Positions 18,441-28,124 are shown, counted from the stretch's first letter. The stretch: 59,907 bases of DNA from Betaproteobacteria bacterium (GCA_016716425.1 JADJWJ010000015.1:1-59907), one strand, 5' to 3'. Numbers and translations are program-made. The notes: a model not told the origin generated them from the sequence alone.

Positions 18441-18551
18441 TCAACTTGCCGCGGGCGCGCCGGCCCAGGTAACCGAGGCCGCGCCCGAAGACCGAGCCAC
18501 CCGAATGCAGGCCCGGCGCGACGACGCCGGTCGGGTCGGTCAACATGGGGC

Positions 18552-18590
18552 TTGACGGGACTTAATTTATAACTAAAATATTGACACCGA
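18552..18590 (+). promoter_or_regulatory. promoter and possible MarR operator for the 2-aminobenzoyl-CoA cluster
   Basis: TTGACG (18552-18557) and TAAAAT (18574-18579) are 16 bases apart and form a good sigma-70-type promoter in an AT-rich island. The stretch from TTAATTTATAAC to AAAATATTGA is an imperfect dyad (7 of 11 arm positions match) overlapping the -10, a plausible site for the MarR regulator encoded two genes on. Other than this promoter and the two repeats listed, the 765-base gap from 17874 to 18638 shows nothing further. Confidence 0.55.
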
Positions 18591-18638
18591 CCCAATAATC
18601 CCGCGGACAAGAAGACGGGCGGCCAAGGAGAACTCGCA

Positions 18639-20969
18639 ATGCGCGTGCTGTGCATCGGCGGCGGCCCCGCCGGCCTCTATCTGGCGTTGCTGCTGAAGAA
18701 GGCCGACCCCGCGCACGTCGTGCGCGTCGTCGAGCGCAACCGGCCGTACGACACGTTCGGCTGGGGTGTGGTGTTCTCGGACCAGACATTGGGCAACCTC
18801 GCCGCGGCCGATCCGCAGACCGCGGCGGAGATCGCCGGCGCGTTCAACCACTGGGACGACATCGACGTCCACTTCAAGGGGCGCACGATCACGTCGGGCG
18901 GCCACGGCTTCTGCGGCATCGGCCGCAAGCGGCTGCTCAACATCCTGCAGGCGCGCTGCGAGGCGCTGGGCGTGGAGCTCGTATTCGAGACCGACGTCGC
19001 CGACGACGTCGCCGCCGCCCGCGAGTTCGGCGCCGACGTGGTGATCGCCTCCGACGGACTCAACAGCCGCATCCGCACGCGCTACGCGGACAGCTACCGC
19101 CCCGACATCGACCTGCGCCGCTGCCGCTTCGTGTGGCTGGGCACGAAGAAGCTCTTCCCCGCGTTCACGTTCGCGTTCGTCGAGACGCCGCACGGCTGGT
19201 TCCAGGCGCACGCGTACCAGTACGACGGCGACACGTCGACGTTCATCGTGGAGACGCCGGAGGAGACGTGGCGCGCCGCCGGGCTCGAGGCGATGGCGCA
19301 GGAGGAGGGCATCGCGTACTGCGAGCGGCTGTTCGCGCCGTGGCTCGACGGCTGGCGCCTCATGTCCAACGCCGCGCACCTGCGCGGCTCGGCGATCTGG
19401 ATCCGCTTCCCGCGCGTGGTCTGCCGCACGTGGGTGCACTGGGTCGACGTCGACGGCCGCGACGTGCCGGTGATCCTCGCCGGCGACGCCGCGCACACCG
19501 CGCACTTCTCGGTCGGGTCCGGGACCAAGCTCGCGCTGGAGGACGCGATCGCGCTCGCGGGCGCGCTCGCCCAGACCGGCGACCTGCGCGGCGCGCTCGC
19601 GCGCTACGAGGCCGAGCGGAGTGTCGAGGTGCTGAAGATCCAGAACGCCGCGCGCAACTCGACCGAGTGGTTCGAGCACGTCGCGCGCTACACGGCGTTC
19701 GAGGCCCCCCAGTTCGCCTACAGCCTGCTGACGCGCAGCCAGCGCATCTCGCACGAGAACCTGCGGCTGCGCGACCGCGGGTTCGTCGAGCGGATGGAGC
19801 GCTGGTACGCGGCGCACGCGGCGGCGGGCGAGCGCGCCGTGCCGCCGATGTTCACGCCGTTCACGCTGCGCGGGTTGACGCTCCCCAATCGCGTCGTCGT
19901 GTCGCCGATGGCGCAGTACTCGTGCCGCGACGGCACGCCGGACGACTACTACCTGGTGCACCTCGGCAGCCGCGCGCACGGCGGCGCCGGCCTCGTCTTC
20001 ACCGAGATGGTGTGCGTGGCGCCCGACGCGCGCATCTCGCCGGGCTGCGCCGGCATGTACGCGCCGGAGCACGTGCCGGCGTGGCGCCGCATCGTCGACT
20101 ACGTGCACGCGCGCACGCCGGCGAAGGTCGCGATCCAGCTGGGCCACGCGGGGCCGAAGGGCAGCACGCAGCTGGGCTGGCAGGACGCCGACATGCCGCT
20201 GCCCGAGGGCAACTGGCCGCTCATCGCGCCGTCGGCGATTCCCTACGGCCCGGACAACCAGGTGCCGCGCGCGATGACGCGCGCCGACATGGACCGCGTC
20301 CGCGACGAGTTCGTGCAGGCGGCGCGCGGCGCCGCGGAGGCGGGCTTCGACTGGCTGGAGCTGCACTGCGCGCACGGCTACCTGCTGTCGGCGTTCATCT
20401 GCCCGCTGACCAACCGGCGCGACGACGCGTACGGAGGCACACTCGCCGCCCGCTGCCGCTATCCGCTCGAGGTGTTCCACGCGCTGCGCGAGGTCTGGCC
20501 GGAAGCGCGCCCGATGTCGGTGCGCATTTCCGCGCACGACTGGGCCGAGGGCGGCAACACGCCCGACGACGCGGTCGAGATCGCGCGGCTGTTCCGCGCC
20601 GCGGGCGCGGACCTGATCGACGTGTCGTCGGGCCAGACGACGCGGGCGGCGCAGCCCGTGTACGGCCGCATGTACCAGACGCCGTTCGCCGACCGCATCC
20701 GCAACGAAACGGGGATCGCGACGATGGCGGTCGGCGCGATTTACGAGCCCGACCACGTCAACAGCATCCTGATGGCCGGCCGCGCCGACCTCTGCGCGCT
20801 CGGCCGGCCGCATCTCGCCGATCCGTACTGGACGCTGCACGCGGCCGCGCAACTCGGCGTGGCCGACGTCGAATGGCCGGTGCAGTACCTGCCCGGCAAG
20901 ACGCAACTCACGCGCAACCTCGCGCGCGCGGCGCAGATGGCCGCCGAGCGTCCGGAAGCGAACGGATGA
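18639..20969 (+). CDS. bifunctional 2-aminobenzoyl-CoA (or salicylyl-CoA) monooxygenase/reductase
   Basis: The 776-residue fusion has an N-terminal FAD monooxygenase (CIGGGPAGLYLALLLKK at residues 5-21; GDAAHTAHFSVGSGTKLALEDA near 284) and a C-terminal Old-Yellow-Enzyme-type NADH:flavin oxidoreductase from about residue 403 (FTPFTLRGLTLPNRVVVSPMAQ; ELHCAHGYLLSAFICPLTNRR). This architecture is that of Azoarcus evansii 2-aminobenzoyl-CoA monooxygenase/reductase, which hydroxylates and then reduces the ring of the CoA thioester. The salicylyl-CoA 5-hydroxylase annotation is the main alternative. The 2-aminobenzoate-CoA ligase two genes downstream favours the anthranilate role. GGAG lies before the ATG, and the stop overlaps marR (ATGA). 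Confidence 0.9.
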   Translation: MRVLCIGGGPAGLYLALLLKKADPAHVVRVVERNRPYDTFGWGVVFSDQTLGNLAAADPQTAAEIAGAFNHWDDIDVHFKGRTITSGGHGFCGIGRKRLLNILQARCEALGVELVFETDVADDVAAAREFGADVVIASDGLNSRIRTRYADSYRPDIDLRRCRFVWLGTKKLFPAFTFAFVETPHGWFQAHAYQYDGDTSTFIVETPEETWRAAGLEAMAQEEGIAYCERLFAPWLDGWRLMSNAAHLRGSAIWIRFPRVVCRTWVHWVDVDGRDVPVILAGDAAHTAHFSVGSGTKLALEDAIALAGALAQTGDLRGALARYEAERSVEVLKIQNAARNSTEWFEHVARYTAFEAPQFAYSLLTRSQRISHENLRLRDRGFVERMERWYAAHAAAGERAVPPMFTPFTLRGLTLPNRVVVSPMAQYSCRDGTPDDYYLVHLGSRAHGGAGLVFTEMVCVAPDARISPGCAGMYAPEHVPAWRRIVDYVHARTPAKVAIQLGHAGPKGSTQLGWQDADMPLPEGNWPLIAPSAIPYGPDNQVPRAMTRADMDRVRDEFVQAARGAAEAGFDWLELHCAHGYLLSAFICPLTNRRDDAYGGTLAARCRYPLEVFHALREVWPEARPMSVRISAHDWAEGGNTPDDAVEIARLFRAAGADLIDVSSGQTTRAAQPVYGRMYQTPFADRIRNETGIATMAVGAIYEPDHVNSILMAGRADLCALGRPHLADPYWTLHAAAQLGVADVEWPVQYLPGKTQLTRNLARAAQMAAERPEANG

Positions 20970-21529
20970 ACCGGGCGGACGACATGGACGACGTGAAGGC
21001 GGAAGCCCTGCGCGGGGCGGCGAACGGCGAGGCGGCCAACGAGGGGGCGCCCGACTTCGAGTCGCGGCTCACGGACGCGGACCACGAATCGCTGCGCCTG
21101 TGGCTGCGCCTGCTCACCTGCGCGACGCTGATCGAGCGACGGGTGCGCGCGGGCCTGCGCGACCGGTTCGCGATCACGCTGCCGCGCTTCGACCTGATGG
21201 CGCAGCTCGAGCGGCATCCGGAGGGCATGCGGATGGGCGAGCTCACCCGCCGGCTGATGGTGACCGGCGGCAACGTGACCGGCCTCACCGACCAGCTGGT
21301 CGACGAGGGGCTGGTCGAGCGGCTGCCGATCCCCGGCGACCGGCGCGCGCACGGGGTCCGGCTCACCGCGAAGGGCAAGGCGGCCTTCGACGCGATGGCG
21401 CGCGCGCACGAGGGCTGGGTGATCGCGATGCTGGCGGCGCTGCCGGTCGCCGACCGCGCGCGGCTGCACGCGCTGCTCGGCACGCTCAAGTCCGGGCTGC
21501 GGGCGCAGGAGCAAGCGGGCGGCCAATGA
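20966..21529 (+). CDS. MarR family transcriptional regulator
   Basis: Winged-helix regulator of 187 residues. It shows ITLPRFDLMAQLERHPEGMRMGELTRRLMVTGGNVTGLTDQLVDEGLVER (about 67-116) and the wing motif DRRAHGVRLTAKGKAAF. The N-terminus carries about 25 extra polar residues; a later ATG at 20984 is possible. It is translationally coupled to the monooxygenase and followed by the CoA ligase. This suggests a local regulator responding to an aromatic acid or its CoA ester, as for similar MarR proteins in aryl-CoA pathways. Confidence 0.9.
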   Translation: MNRADDMDDVKAEALRGAANGEAANEGAPDFESRLTDADHESLRLWLRLLTCATLIERRVRAGLRDRFAITLPRFDLMAQLERHPEGMRMGELTRRLMVTGGNVTGLTDQLVDEGLVERLPIPGDRRAHGVRLTAKGKAAFDAMARAHEGWVIAMLAALPVADRARLHALLGTLKSGLRAQEQAGGQ

Positions 21530-21563
21530 GTCTCGTACAGCAACGATGGCGGCCACCGGATGG

Positions 21564-21640
21564 CCGTCGTCCCCGCGCAGGCGGGCACCCAGTGACTTGC
21601 GGGGAACGCCGCTGGGTCCCCGCCTGCGCGGGGACGACGG
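21564..21640. repeat. REP-like palindromic element (copy 4)
   Basis: Left arm CCGTCGTCCCCGCGCAGGC and right arm GCCTGCGCGGGGACGACGG flank a 30-base middle. Compensating changes relative to other copies (GCAGGC/GCCTGC instead of GAAGGC/GCCTTC) preserve the pairing, which argues that the hairpin itself is maintained. It sits in the 237-base marR-ligase gap. Confidence 0.85.
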
Positions 21641-21766
21641 CGTACGGGTTACGCTCGAGTGGGTGTACCGCGCGATCCGCGCGCCGCGTATCCGCGAGGG
21701 CGCGACCGACGTGCGGCGGCTGATCGTCGTCGGGCCCGTGCAGAACGACAAGGCAGGAGGCAACCC

Positions 21767-23401
21767 ATGAGCGCCACCGCGCACGTCGACACTTTCGCCC
21801 GCGACCACCTGCCGCCGCGCGAGCAGTGGCCGGAGTTCCTCTACGCGCTGCCCGAGCTGCAGTATCCGGACGCGCTCAACTGCGGGACCGAGCTCCTCGA
21901 CGGCGCCGTCGCGCGCGGCTGGGGCGCGCGCACGGCGATCGTCGCGGCCGGCGGCACGCGCTGGACGTACGCGGAACTCCTCGCGCGCGCGAACCGCATC
22001 GCGCACGTGCTCGTGACCGACATGGGCGTCGTGCCCGGCAACCGGGTGCTGCTGCGCGGTCCGAACACGCCGATGATGGCCGCGTGCTGGTTCGCCGTGA
22101 TGAAGGCGGGCGGTGTCGCCGTGGCGACGATGCCGCTCCTGCGCGCGAAGGAGCTGACCGACGTCGTGACGAAGGCGGAAGCGAGCCACGCGCTGTGCGA
22201 TGCGCGCCTCGCCGACGAACTCGACGCGGCGCGGCCGGCGTGCCCGACGCTCGCGGCCGTCGCGCACTTCGAGACCGACGCCCCCGACGGCATCGAGGCG
22301 CGGGCGGCGGGCAAGCCGGCGAGCTTCGCCGACGTGCGGACCGCCGCCGACGACACGGCGCTGATCGCGTTCACGTCCGGCACGACCGGCAAGCCGAAGG
22401 GCACGATGCACTTCCACCGCGACGTGCTCGCCGCGTGCGACTGCTGGCCGCGCTCGACGCTGCGCGCCACCGCCGACGATGTCTTCACCGGCAGCCCGCC
22501 GCTCGCGTTCACGTTCGGGCTGGGCGGGCTCCTGCTGTTCCCGCTGCGCATCGGCGCCGCGACGCTGCTGGTCGAGCGGCCGTCGCCGGAGGCCCTGCTG
22601 GAGGCGATCGCCGCGCACCGCGCGACCGTGCTGTTCACGGCGCCGACGTCGTACCGCGCGATGGCGGGTGAGGTCGGCGCGCACGACCTCTCGTCGCTCT
22701 CCAAGTGCGTGGCGGCCGGCGAGGCGCTGCCGGCCGCGACGCGCAAGCTGTGGAAGGACGCGACCGGCATCGAGATCATCGACGGCATCGGCGCGACCGA
22801 GATGCTGCACATCTTCATCTCGCACGACGAGGCGCACGCGCGGCCGGGCGCCACCGGCACGCCGGTGCCCGGCTACGTCGCTTGCGTGATGGACGACGAC
22901 GGCCGCCCGCTGCCGCCGAACACGGTCGGCAAGCTGGCGGTGAAGGGGCCGACCGGCTGCCGCTACCTCGCCGACGACCGGCAGCGCCAGTACGTGCGCG
23001 ACGGCTGGAACTACACGGGCGACGCGTACCTCGTGGACGCCGACGGCTACTTCGTCTACCAGGCGCGCACCGACGACATGATCGTCAGCGCCGGCTACAA
23101 CATCGCCGGGCCCGAGGTCGAGGGCGCGCTGCTCATGCACGCGGCGGTCGCCGAGTGCGGCGTCGTCGGCGCGCCGGACGACGAGCGCGGCGAGATCGTC
23201 AAGGCGTACGTCGTGCTGAAACCCGGCCACGCGCGCGACGCCGCTACCGTCGCGGCGCTGCAGGCGTACGTGAAGCAGGCGATCGCGCCGTACAAATATC
23301 CGCGGGCGGTGGAATTCGTCGACACGCTGCCGCGGACCGAGACCGGCAAGCTGCAGCGCTTCCGGCTGCGCGAAATGGCACGCGGGGCGACAAGATGCTG
23401 A
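21767..23401 (+). CDS. abmG: 2-aminobenzoate-CoA ligase
   Basis: ANL-family acyl-adenylate synthetase that activates anthranilate to 2-aminobenzoyl-CoA with ATP. The 544-residue protein has the P-loop-like FTSGTTGKPKGTMHFHRD near residues 202-219, GIGATEMLHIFISH, the DGWNYTGDAY aspartate motif, and the catalytic lysine in TETGKLQRF near 527. The N-terminal FARDHLPPREQWPEF is typical of the benzoate/2-aminobenzoate ligase subgroup. AGGAGG precedes the ATG by seven bases. Substrate assignment rests on family resemblance plus the adjacent monooxygenase; benzoate or a related aryl acid remains possible. Confidence 0.88.
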   Translation: MSATAHVDTFARDHLPPREQWPEFLYALPELQYPDALNCGTELLDGAVARGWGARTAIVAAGGTRWTYAELLARANRIAHVLVTDMGVVPGNRVLLRGPNTPMMAACWFAVMKAGGVAVATMPLLRAKELTDVVTKAEASHALCDARLADELDAARPACPTLAAVAHFETDAPDGIEARAAGKPASFADVRTAADDTALIAFTSGTTGKPKGTMHFHRDVLAACDCWPRSTLRATADDVFTGSPPLAFTFGLGGLLLFPLRIGAATLLVERPSPEALLEAIAAHRATVLFTAPTSYRAMAGEVGAHDLSSLSKCVAAGEALPAATRKLWKDATGIEIIDGIGATEMLHIFISHDEAHARPGATGTPVPGYVACVMDDDGRPLPPNTVGKLAVKGPTGCRYLADDRQRQYVRDGWNYTGDAYLVDADGYFVYQARTDDMIVSAGYNIAGPEVEGALLMHAAVAECGVVGAPDDERGEIVKAYVVLKPGHARDAATVAALQAYVKQAIAPYKYPRAVEFVDTLPRTETGKLQRFRLREMARGATRC

Positions 23402-23436
23402 CGATCACCGAAGCGCTCCGGAGCATTCGCATACCA

Positions 23437-23513
23437 CCGTCGTTCCCGCGAAGGCGGGAACCCAGCGTCTTCGGTCGCACGACACTGGGTCCCCGCCTTC
23501 GCGGGGACGACGG
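23437..23513. repeat. REP-like palindromic element (copy 5)
   Basis: Left arm CCGTCGTTCCCGCGAAGGC and right arm GCCTTCGCGGGGACGACGG lie between the ligase and the RidA-type gene. It is intact apart from one T/C change. Confidence 0.85.
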
Positions 23514-23560
23514 AGAGTTTGCCGTGCAGCCGGGTGATCCACACTAGGAGCGAAGACGTC

Positions 23561-23953
23561 ATGCGAATTCTGCAGCCCCTCGATTGGGCGGTCCCGAAGG
23601 GGTACGCCAACGGCGTGGCCGCGCGCGGCACGACGGTCTTCGTCGGCGGCCAGATCGGCTGGAACGCGCGGCAGGAGTTCGAGACCGACGACTTCGTCGC
23701 GCAGTCGCGGCAGGCGCTCGCGAACGTGGTGGCCGTGCTGCGCGAGGCGGGCGCGGGGCCGGAGCACGTGACGCGGATGACGTGGTACGTCGTCGACAAG
23801 CGCGAGTACGTCGCGAGCGCGAAGGCGCTCGGCGCCGCGTACCGCGAGGTGATGGGCCGGCACTATCCGGCGATGACCGCGGTCGCCGTGACGGCGCTGA
23901 TGGAGGACCGCGCGAAGGTCGAGATCGAGGTTACCGCGGTTGTGCCGGATTGA
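23561..23953 (+). CDS. RidA/YjgF/YER057c family protein
   Basis: The 130-residue protein shows VFVGGQIGWNARQEFETDDFVAQSRQALANVVAVLREAG and the C-terminal YPAMTAVAVTALMEDRAKVEIEVTAV of the RidA fold, which forms trimers with active sites between subunits. RidA proteins hydrolyse reactive enamines/imines; others act as deaminases in aromatic pathways. The conserved arginine of canonical RidA (in the P.R.. motif) is not seen in PAMTAVAV, so it belongs to another subgroup. Its place after the ligase suggests it acts on the enamine product of the 2-aminobenzoyl-CoA route (inference). AGGAG lies ten bases before the ATG. Confidence 0.85.
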   Translation: MRILQPLDWAVPKGYANGVAARGTTVFVGGQIGWNARQEFETDDFVAQSRQALANVVAVLREAGAGPEHVTRMTWYVVDKREYVASAKALGAAYREVMGRHYPAMTAVAVTALMEDRAKVEIEVTAVVPD

Positions 23954-23962
23954 GCGGGCGTG

Positions 23963-24072
23963 CCCTCACCCCGACCCTCTCCCCGTTCCGGGGAGAGGGG
24001 GGCATCAATTCGCGACGCCGCTGCCCATGCACCTCCCTCTCCCCGCTTGCGGGGAGAGGGTCGGGGTGACGG
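23963..24072. repeat. second type of palindromic repeat (CCCTCACCCCGACCCTCTCCCC family)
   Basis: Two small hairpins, CTCTCCCCGTTCCGGGGAGAG and CTCTCCCCGCTTGCGGGGAGAG (given as arms CTCTCCCCG/CGGGGAGAG), are nested in longer outer arms CCTCACCCCGACCC and GGGTCGGGGTGACGG. It is unrelated to the CGTCGTCCCC element and appears once here, between the RidA-type gene and gcdH. Confidence 0.8.
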
Positions 24073-24127
24073 GAGTCCATCCCGCCCCCAGCCCGACGCA
24101 GATCAAGGATTGCCCGCGGCGCTGGCG

Positions 24128-24133
24128 CATAAT
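24128..24133 (+). promoter_or_regulatory. candidate -10 element for gcdH
   Basis: CATAAT lies 36 bases before the gcdH start in GC-rich sequence. No clear -35 is present. Weak evidence by itself; listed because the spacing resembles other promoters in this window. Confidence 0.3.
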
Positions 24134-24168
24134 CGCCGCTTCGCCGCGCCACCTTCCGGAGCCCGTGC

Positions 24169-25371
<1,203 letters not shown>

Positions 25372-25377
25372 GCGCAA

Positions 25378-25542
25378 GGGTCAGATTCGAATTTCGCAGC
25401 GCCGGATGCACGGCACCCACCGGCGCCGCCGCGAAATTCGAGTCTGACCCTCGTTTCGGCACGACCCCGGGGTCAGACTCGAATTTCGGGTGGCGGTGGT
25501 AATGTGCGGGGTGTCGGCGCCCGAAATTCGAATCTGACCCCT
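25378..25542. repeat. four copies of GGGTCAGAnTCGAATTTCG in two inverted pairs
   Basis: Copies lie at 25378-25397 (+), 25431-25450 (-), 25469-25490 (+) and 25520-25542 (-), with text GGGTCAGAYTCGAATTTCG or its complement. The last ends CTGACCCCT one base before the maiA start codon. The same sequence recurs at 51835-51908 and, altered, at 8041 and 27376. No transposase gene is present here. Confidence 0.85.
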
Positions 25543-25543
25543 G

Positions 25544-26191
25544 ATGAAGCTCTACGACTACTTCCGCTCGTCCGCCGCCTACCGCGTCCGCATCGCGCTC
25601 AACCTGAAGGGGTTGACGCCGGAGCGGGTGTTCGTGCACCTGCGCCGCAACGCGCAGCGCGACGACGACTACCTCGCGCTCAATCCGCAGGGGCTCGTGC
25701 CGGCGCTCGTCGCCGACGACGGCGCCGTGCTCACGCAGTCGCTCGCGATCGTCGAGTACCTCGAGGAGACGCACCCGGCGCCGCCGCTGCTGCCGCCGGG
25801 CGCGTCGGCACGCGCGCGCGTGCGCGCGCTGGCGCTCGCGATCGCGTGCGACATCCACCCGCTCGACAACCTGCGCGTGCTGCGCTACCTCGTGCAGACG
25901 ATGGGCGTGACCGAGGAGCAGAAGGACGCCTGGTACAAGTACTGGATCGACGTCGGGCTCGAGGCGCTGGAGCGGCAGCTCGCGCGCGACGCCGCGACCG
26001 GCCGCTTCTGCCACGGCGACGCGCCCACCCTCGCCGACGTCTGCCTCGTGCCGCAGCTCGCCAACGCGCGCCGCGTCGCCATGGACCTCGCGCCGTACCC
26101 GACGCTCACGCGCATCGAGGCCGCGTGCCTCGCGCTGCCCGCCTTCGCGGCCGCCGCGCCGGCGCGGCAGCCGGACGCCGAGACTCCGTGA
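25544..26191 (+). CDS. maiA: maleylacetoacetate isomerase (zeta-class GST)
   Basis: Glutathione-dependent isomerase converting maleylacetoacetate to fumarylacetoacetate (tyrosine/homogentisate route) or maleylpyruvate to fumarylpyruvate (gentisate route). The 215-residue protein has the zeta-class start YDYFRSSAAYRVRIALNLKG (catalytic Ser-Ser-x-x-x-Arg region at 9-15), NPQGLVPALV and QSLAIVEYLEE. The C-terminal all-helical domain contains DVCLVPQLANARR. No homogentisate or gentisate dioxygenase is in the window. Directly upstream is a repeat, so the start has no visible Shine-Dalgarno. Confidence 0.93.
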   Translation: MKLYDYFRSSAAYRVRIALNLKGLTPERVFVHLRRNAQRDDDYLALNPQGLVPALVADDGAVLTQSLAIVEYLEETHPAPPLLPPGASARARVRALALAIACDIHPLDNLRVLRYLVQTMGVTEEQKDAWYKYWIDVGLEALERQLARDAATGRFCHGDAPTLADVCLVPQLANARRVAMDLAPYPTLTRIEAACLALPAFAAAAPARQPDAETP

Positions 26192-26285
26192 CCGGGTGAC
26201 CAGGCGAACGGGCGCCGGCGTCTCCGGTGAGTCTTCTCCCGTTCATCCACTCACGCCTTTGCCTGTCGACACGTGGTGCGAGCGC

Positions 26286-27125
26286 ATGGACTACACGCCT
26301 GAATTCGTCGAGCGCGGCTACAACAACCGCGCAGCGGTGCCCGATCACCCGCTGTGGTTCGCGCGGTACGCACGGTGGTCGGCCGCGGCGTTCGACCGCT
26401 ACCGTCCGGCGCGCGACGTCCGCTACGGGCCGGGGCCGAAGGAGGTGCTCGACGTGTTCGCGCCGGCGGGAACGCCGCGCGGGACGCTCCTGTTCCTGCA
26501 CGGCGGCTACTGGCGCGCGCTCGACAAGGACGACTTCGCGTTCGTCGCCGCGCCATTCGTCGACGCGGGGATCGCCGTGGCCAACGTCAACTACGACCTG
26601 TGCCCGGCCGTGTCGATCGCGGCGATCGTCGACGAGTGCCGGCGCGCCGTGGCGTGGACGGCGCGCGAAGGCGCGGCGCACGGCGCGGCGGCGAACGGCA
26701 TCGTGGTCGCCGGGCACTCCGCCGGCGGCCATCTCGCCGCGATGATGCTGGCCACCGACTGGGCTGCGCACGGGTTCGCGCGCGCGCCGTTGCACGCCGC
26801 CGTCACGCTGTCCGGCGTCCACGACCTCACGCCACTCGTCCACTTCTCGTTCAACGCCGACTTCAAGCTGGACGCCGCCCAAGCGGCGCAGCTGTCGCCG
26901 GTTGGCCTCACCGTCGAGGCCCCGGTCCCGTTGCTGATCGCGTGCGGCGCGAACGAGACGTCCGAGTTCCTCCGCCAGTCGCAGCTCCTCTGGGACGCGT
27001 GGCCAGCGGTGCGGCGGCCGGAGGCTGGTCCCATGTTCGTGGCGGGGACCGACCACTTCAGCGTCGTCGCCGAGTACGCCGATCCGGGCAGCGCGCTGAC
27101 GCGGGCGACGCTCGCTCTGTTCTAG
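26286..27125 (+). CDS. alpha/beta hydrolase, arylformamidase-like
   Basis: The 279-residue hydrolase has the oxyanion motif HGGYW (72-76), the nucleophile elbow GHSAGGHL (Ser145), and a histidine in GTDHFSVV near residue 256. The HGGYW form is shared with kynurenine formamidases of the eukaryotic/alpha-beta type, which release kynurenine from N-formylkynurenine. With an anthranilate-CoA ligase 3-5 kb upstream, a role in tryptophan-to-anthranilate breakdown is attractive, but kynU and tryptophan dioxygenase are not in the window. A carboxylesterase on another amide or ester is the alternative. I chose the ATG at 26286; the upstream extension is low quality. Confidence 0.75.
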   Translation: MDYTPEFVERGYNNRAAVPDHPLWFARYARWSAAAFDRYRPARDVRYGPGPKEVLDVFAPAGTPRGTLLFLHGGYWRALDKDDFAFVAAPFVDAGIAVANVNYDLCPAVSIAAIVDECRRAVAWTAREGAAHGAAANGIVVAGHSAGGHLAAMMLATDWAAHGFARAPLHAAVTLSGVHDLTPLVHFSFNADFKLDAAQAAQLSPVGLTVEAPVPLLIACGANETSEFLRQSQLLWDAWPAVRRPEAGPMFVAGTDHFSVVAEYADPGSALTRATLALF

Positions 27126-27273
27126 CGAACCCGGGTTCGGATCCTGACGGCGCCGGATCGGCGCACCCAGGGGTCCGACCTTCGCGCGGTCGCCGAGTGC
27201 GCAAATCGGGGCAGTTCGGAGGCTGCGCCGATACCGGATCCCCGTCGCTGCGGACTCCGGCCCGCCGTCGGTG

Positions 27274-27325
27274 TTGACAACTGACCCGCGGTCATTTACG
27301 CTTTTGCCGAGGTGACCCGGAGTCA
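27274..27325 (+). promoter_or_regulatory. promoter with two TetR-type operators upstream of the RND efflux operon
   Basis: TTGACA (27274-27279) and TACGCT (27297-27302) are 17 bases apart. Two near-identical dyads, TGACCCGCGGTCA (27282-27294, in the spacer) and TGACCCGGAGTCA (27313-27325, just after the -10), are spaced 31 bases centre to centre, about three helical turns. This is the layout expected of autorepression by the adjacent TetR protein. The rest of the gap from 27126 to 27431 holds only a degenerate repeat. Confidence 0.65.
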
Positions 27326-27375
27326 GTTAGACGGGTCTTTTGGTGATTGAGTGACGCGCACGACTGCGCGCGGAT

Positions 27376-27428
27376 CCGGGGTCGGACCCTGACCGTGCCG
27401 CATCGTCGCCACCGAGGGTCTGACCCCT
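27376..27428. repeat. degenerate GGGTC/GACCC repeat in the tetR leader
   Basis: GGGGTCGGACCCTGACCG and, about 20 bases on, GAGGGTCTGACCCCT form inverted GGGTC/GACCC elements related to the 25.4-kb repeats but without the AATTTCG part. The second ends four bases before the tetR ATG, so any transcript from the promoter above carries it as leader. Confidence 0.5.
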
Positions 27429-27431
27429 ATC

Positions 27432-28124
27432 ATGGCCATCCGCCAGCGCGCCATCCAGGCCGAGGACAAGCAGGAGCGGCACCACGCGATCCTCGACGCG
27501 GCCGAGCGGCTGCTGATGCGGTCGCCGGAGCGCATCGCCAACGTGGCCGAGGTCGCGGACGAGGCGGGCCTCGCCAAGGGCACCGTCTACCTGTACTTCC
27601 CCGGCAAGGAAGAGCTGCTGCTCGCCGTGCACGAGCGCAACGTCGACCGCTTCTTCCGCGCGCTGATCGACCGCCTCGCGGTCGACGCGCCGGCGCGCGT
27701 CGAGGACGTGCTCGCGCTCACGCATGCACACATGGTCGACCGCCCGCTCTTCCTGCCGCTCGCGGCGCGCTGCTTCGGCGCGATGGGGCAGAGCGTGCCG
27801 CCGGAGGCGGGTTTCGCGTTCAAGCAGCGGATGGCCGAGCGCCTGTCCCGGGCCGGCGCCGGGCTCGAGCGGCACTTCCCCGAACTCACGCCCGGCGACG
27901 GCGTCGCGCTGCTGCGCCGCAGCTACGCGCTCATCATCGGCCTCTGGCAGATGTCGGCGCAGTCGGCCGGCGCGGGCTGTCCGGCCGCACTCGCCGGCGA
28001 CCCGTCGCCGGTCTTCAACTTCGCCTATCCGGCGGAACTCGACCGCGCGCTGCGCGCGCTGTGGTCGGGCAGCGTCGGGCGGCCGCTGCCGGCTGCCGGC
28101 CGCTCCGACGGAGGCGCGCGATGA
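27432..28124 (+). CDS. TetR family transcriptional regulator
   Basis: The 230-residue regulator has an N-terminal helix-turn-helix (ILDAAERLLMRSPERIANVAEVADEAGLAKGTVYLYFPGKEELL, about 20-62) and a divergent ligand-binding domain. It heads an operon with an RND pump (ATGA overlap with the adaptor) and probably represses it through the two TGAC-N5-GTCA dyads upstream. No Shine-Dalgarno is visible because a repeat abuts the start. Confidence 0.92.
   Translation: MAIRQRAIQAEDKQERHHAILDAAERLLMRSPERIANVAEVADEAGLAKGTVYLYFPGKEELLLAVHERNVDRFFRALIDRLAVDAPARVEDVLALTHAHMVDRPLFLPLAARCFGAMGQSVPPEAGFAFKQRMAERLSRAGAGLERHFPELTPGDGVALLRRSYALIIGLWQMSAQSAGAGCPAALAGDPSPVFNFAYPAELDRALRALWSGSVGRPLPAAGRSDGGAR

Noticed and set aside
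17957..18472. Open frames rich in Gly/Arg across the G-rich repeat
   Set aside because: They are translations of the tandem repeat and REP palindromes, with no start signal or conserved sequence.
18639..20969. Salicylyl-CoA 5-hydroxylase as the primary name
   Set aside because: The fusion architecture fits both names, but the nearby 2-aminobenzoate-CoA ligase makes the aminobenzoyl-CoA enzyme the better call; kept as the alternative.
25378..25542. Insertion sequence or MITE excised at the maiA leader
   Set aside because: Inverted repeats are clear, but no transposase and no obvious target duplication were seen, so only a repeat is claimed.
27126..27175. tRNA-like GGTTCGGATCC text after the hydrolase gene
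   Set aside because: No cloverleaf or acceptor stem could be formed around it; it resembles the GGGTC repeat instead.
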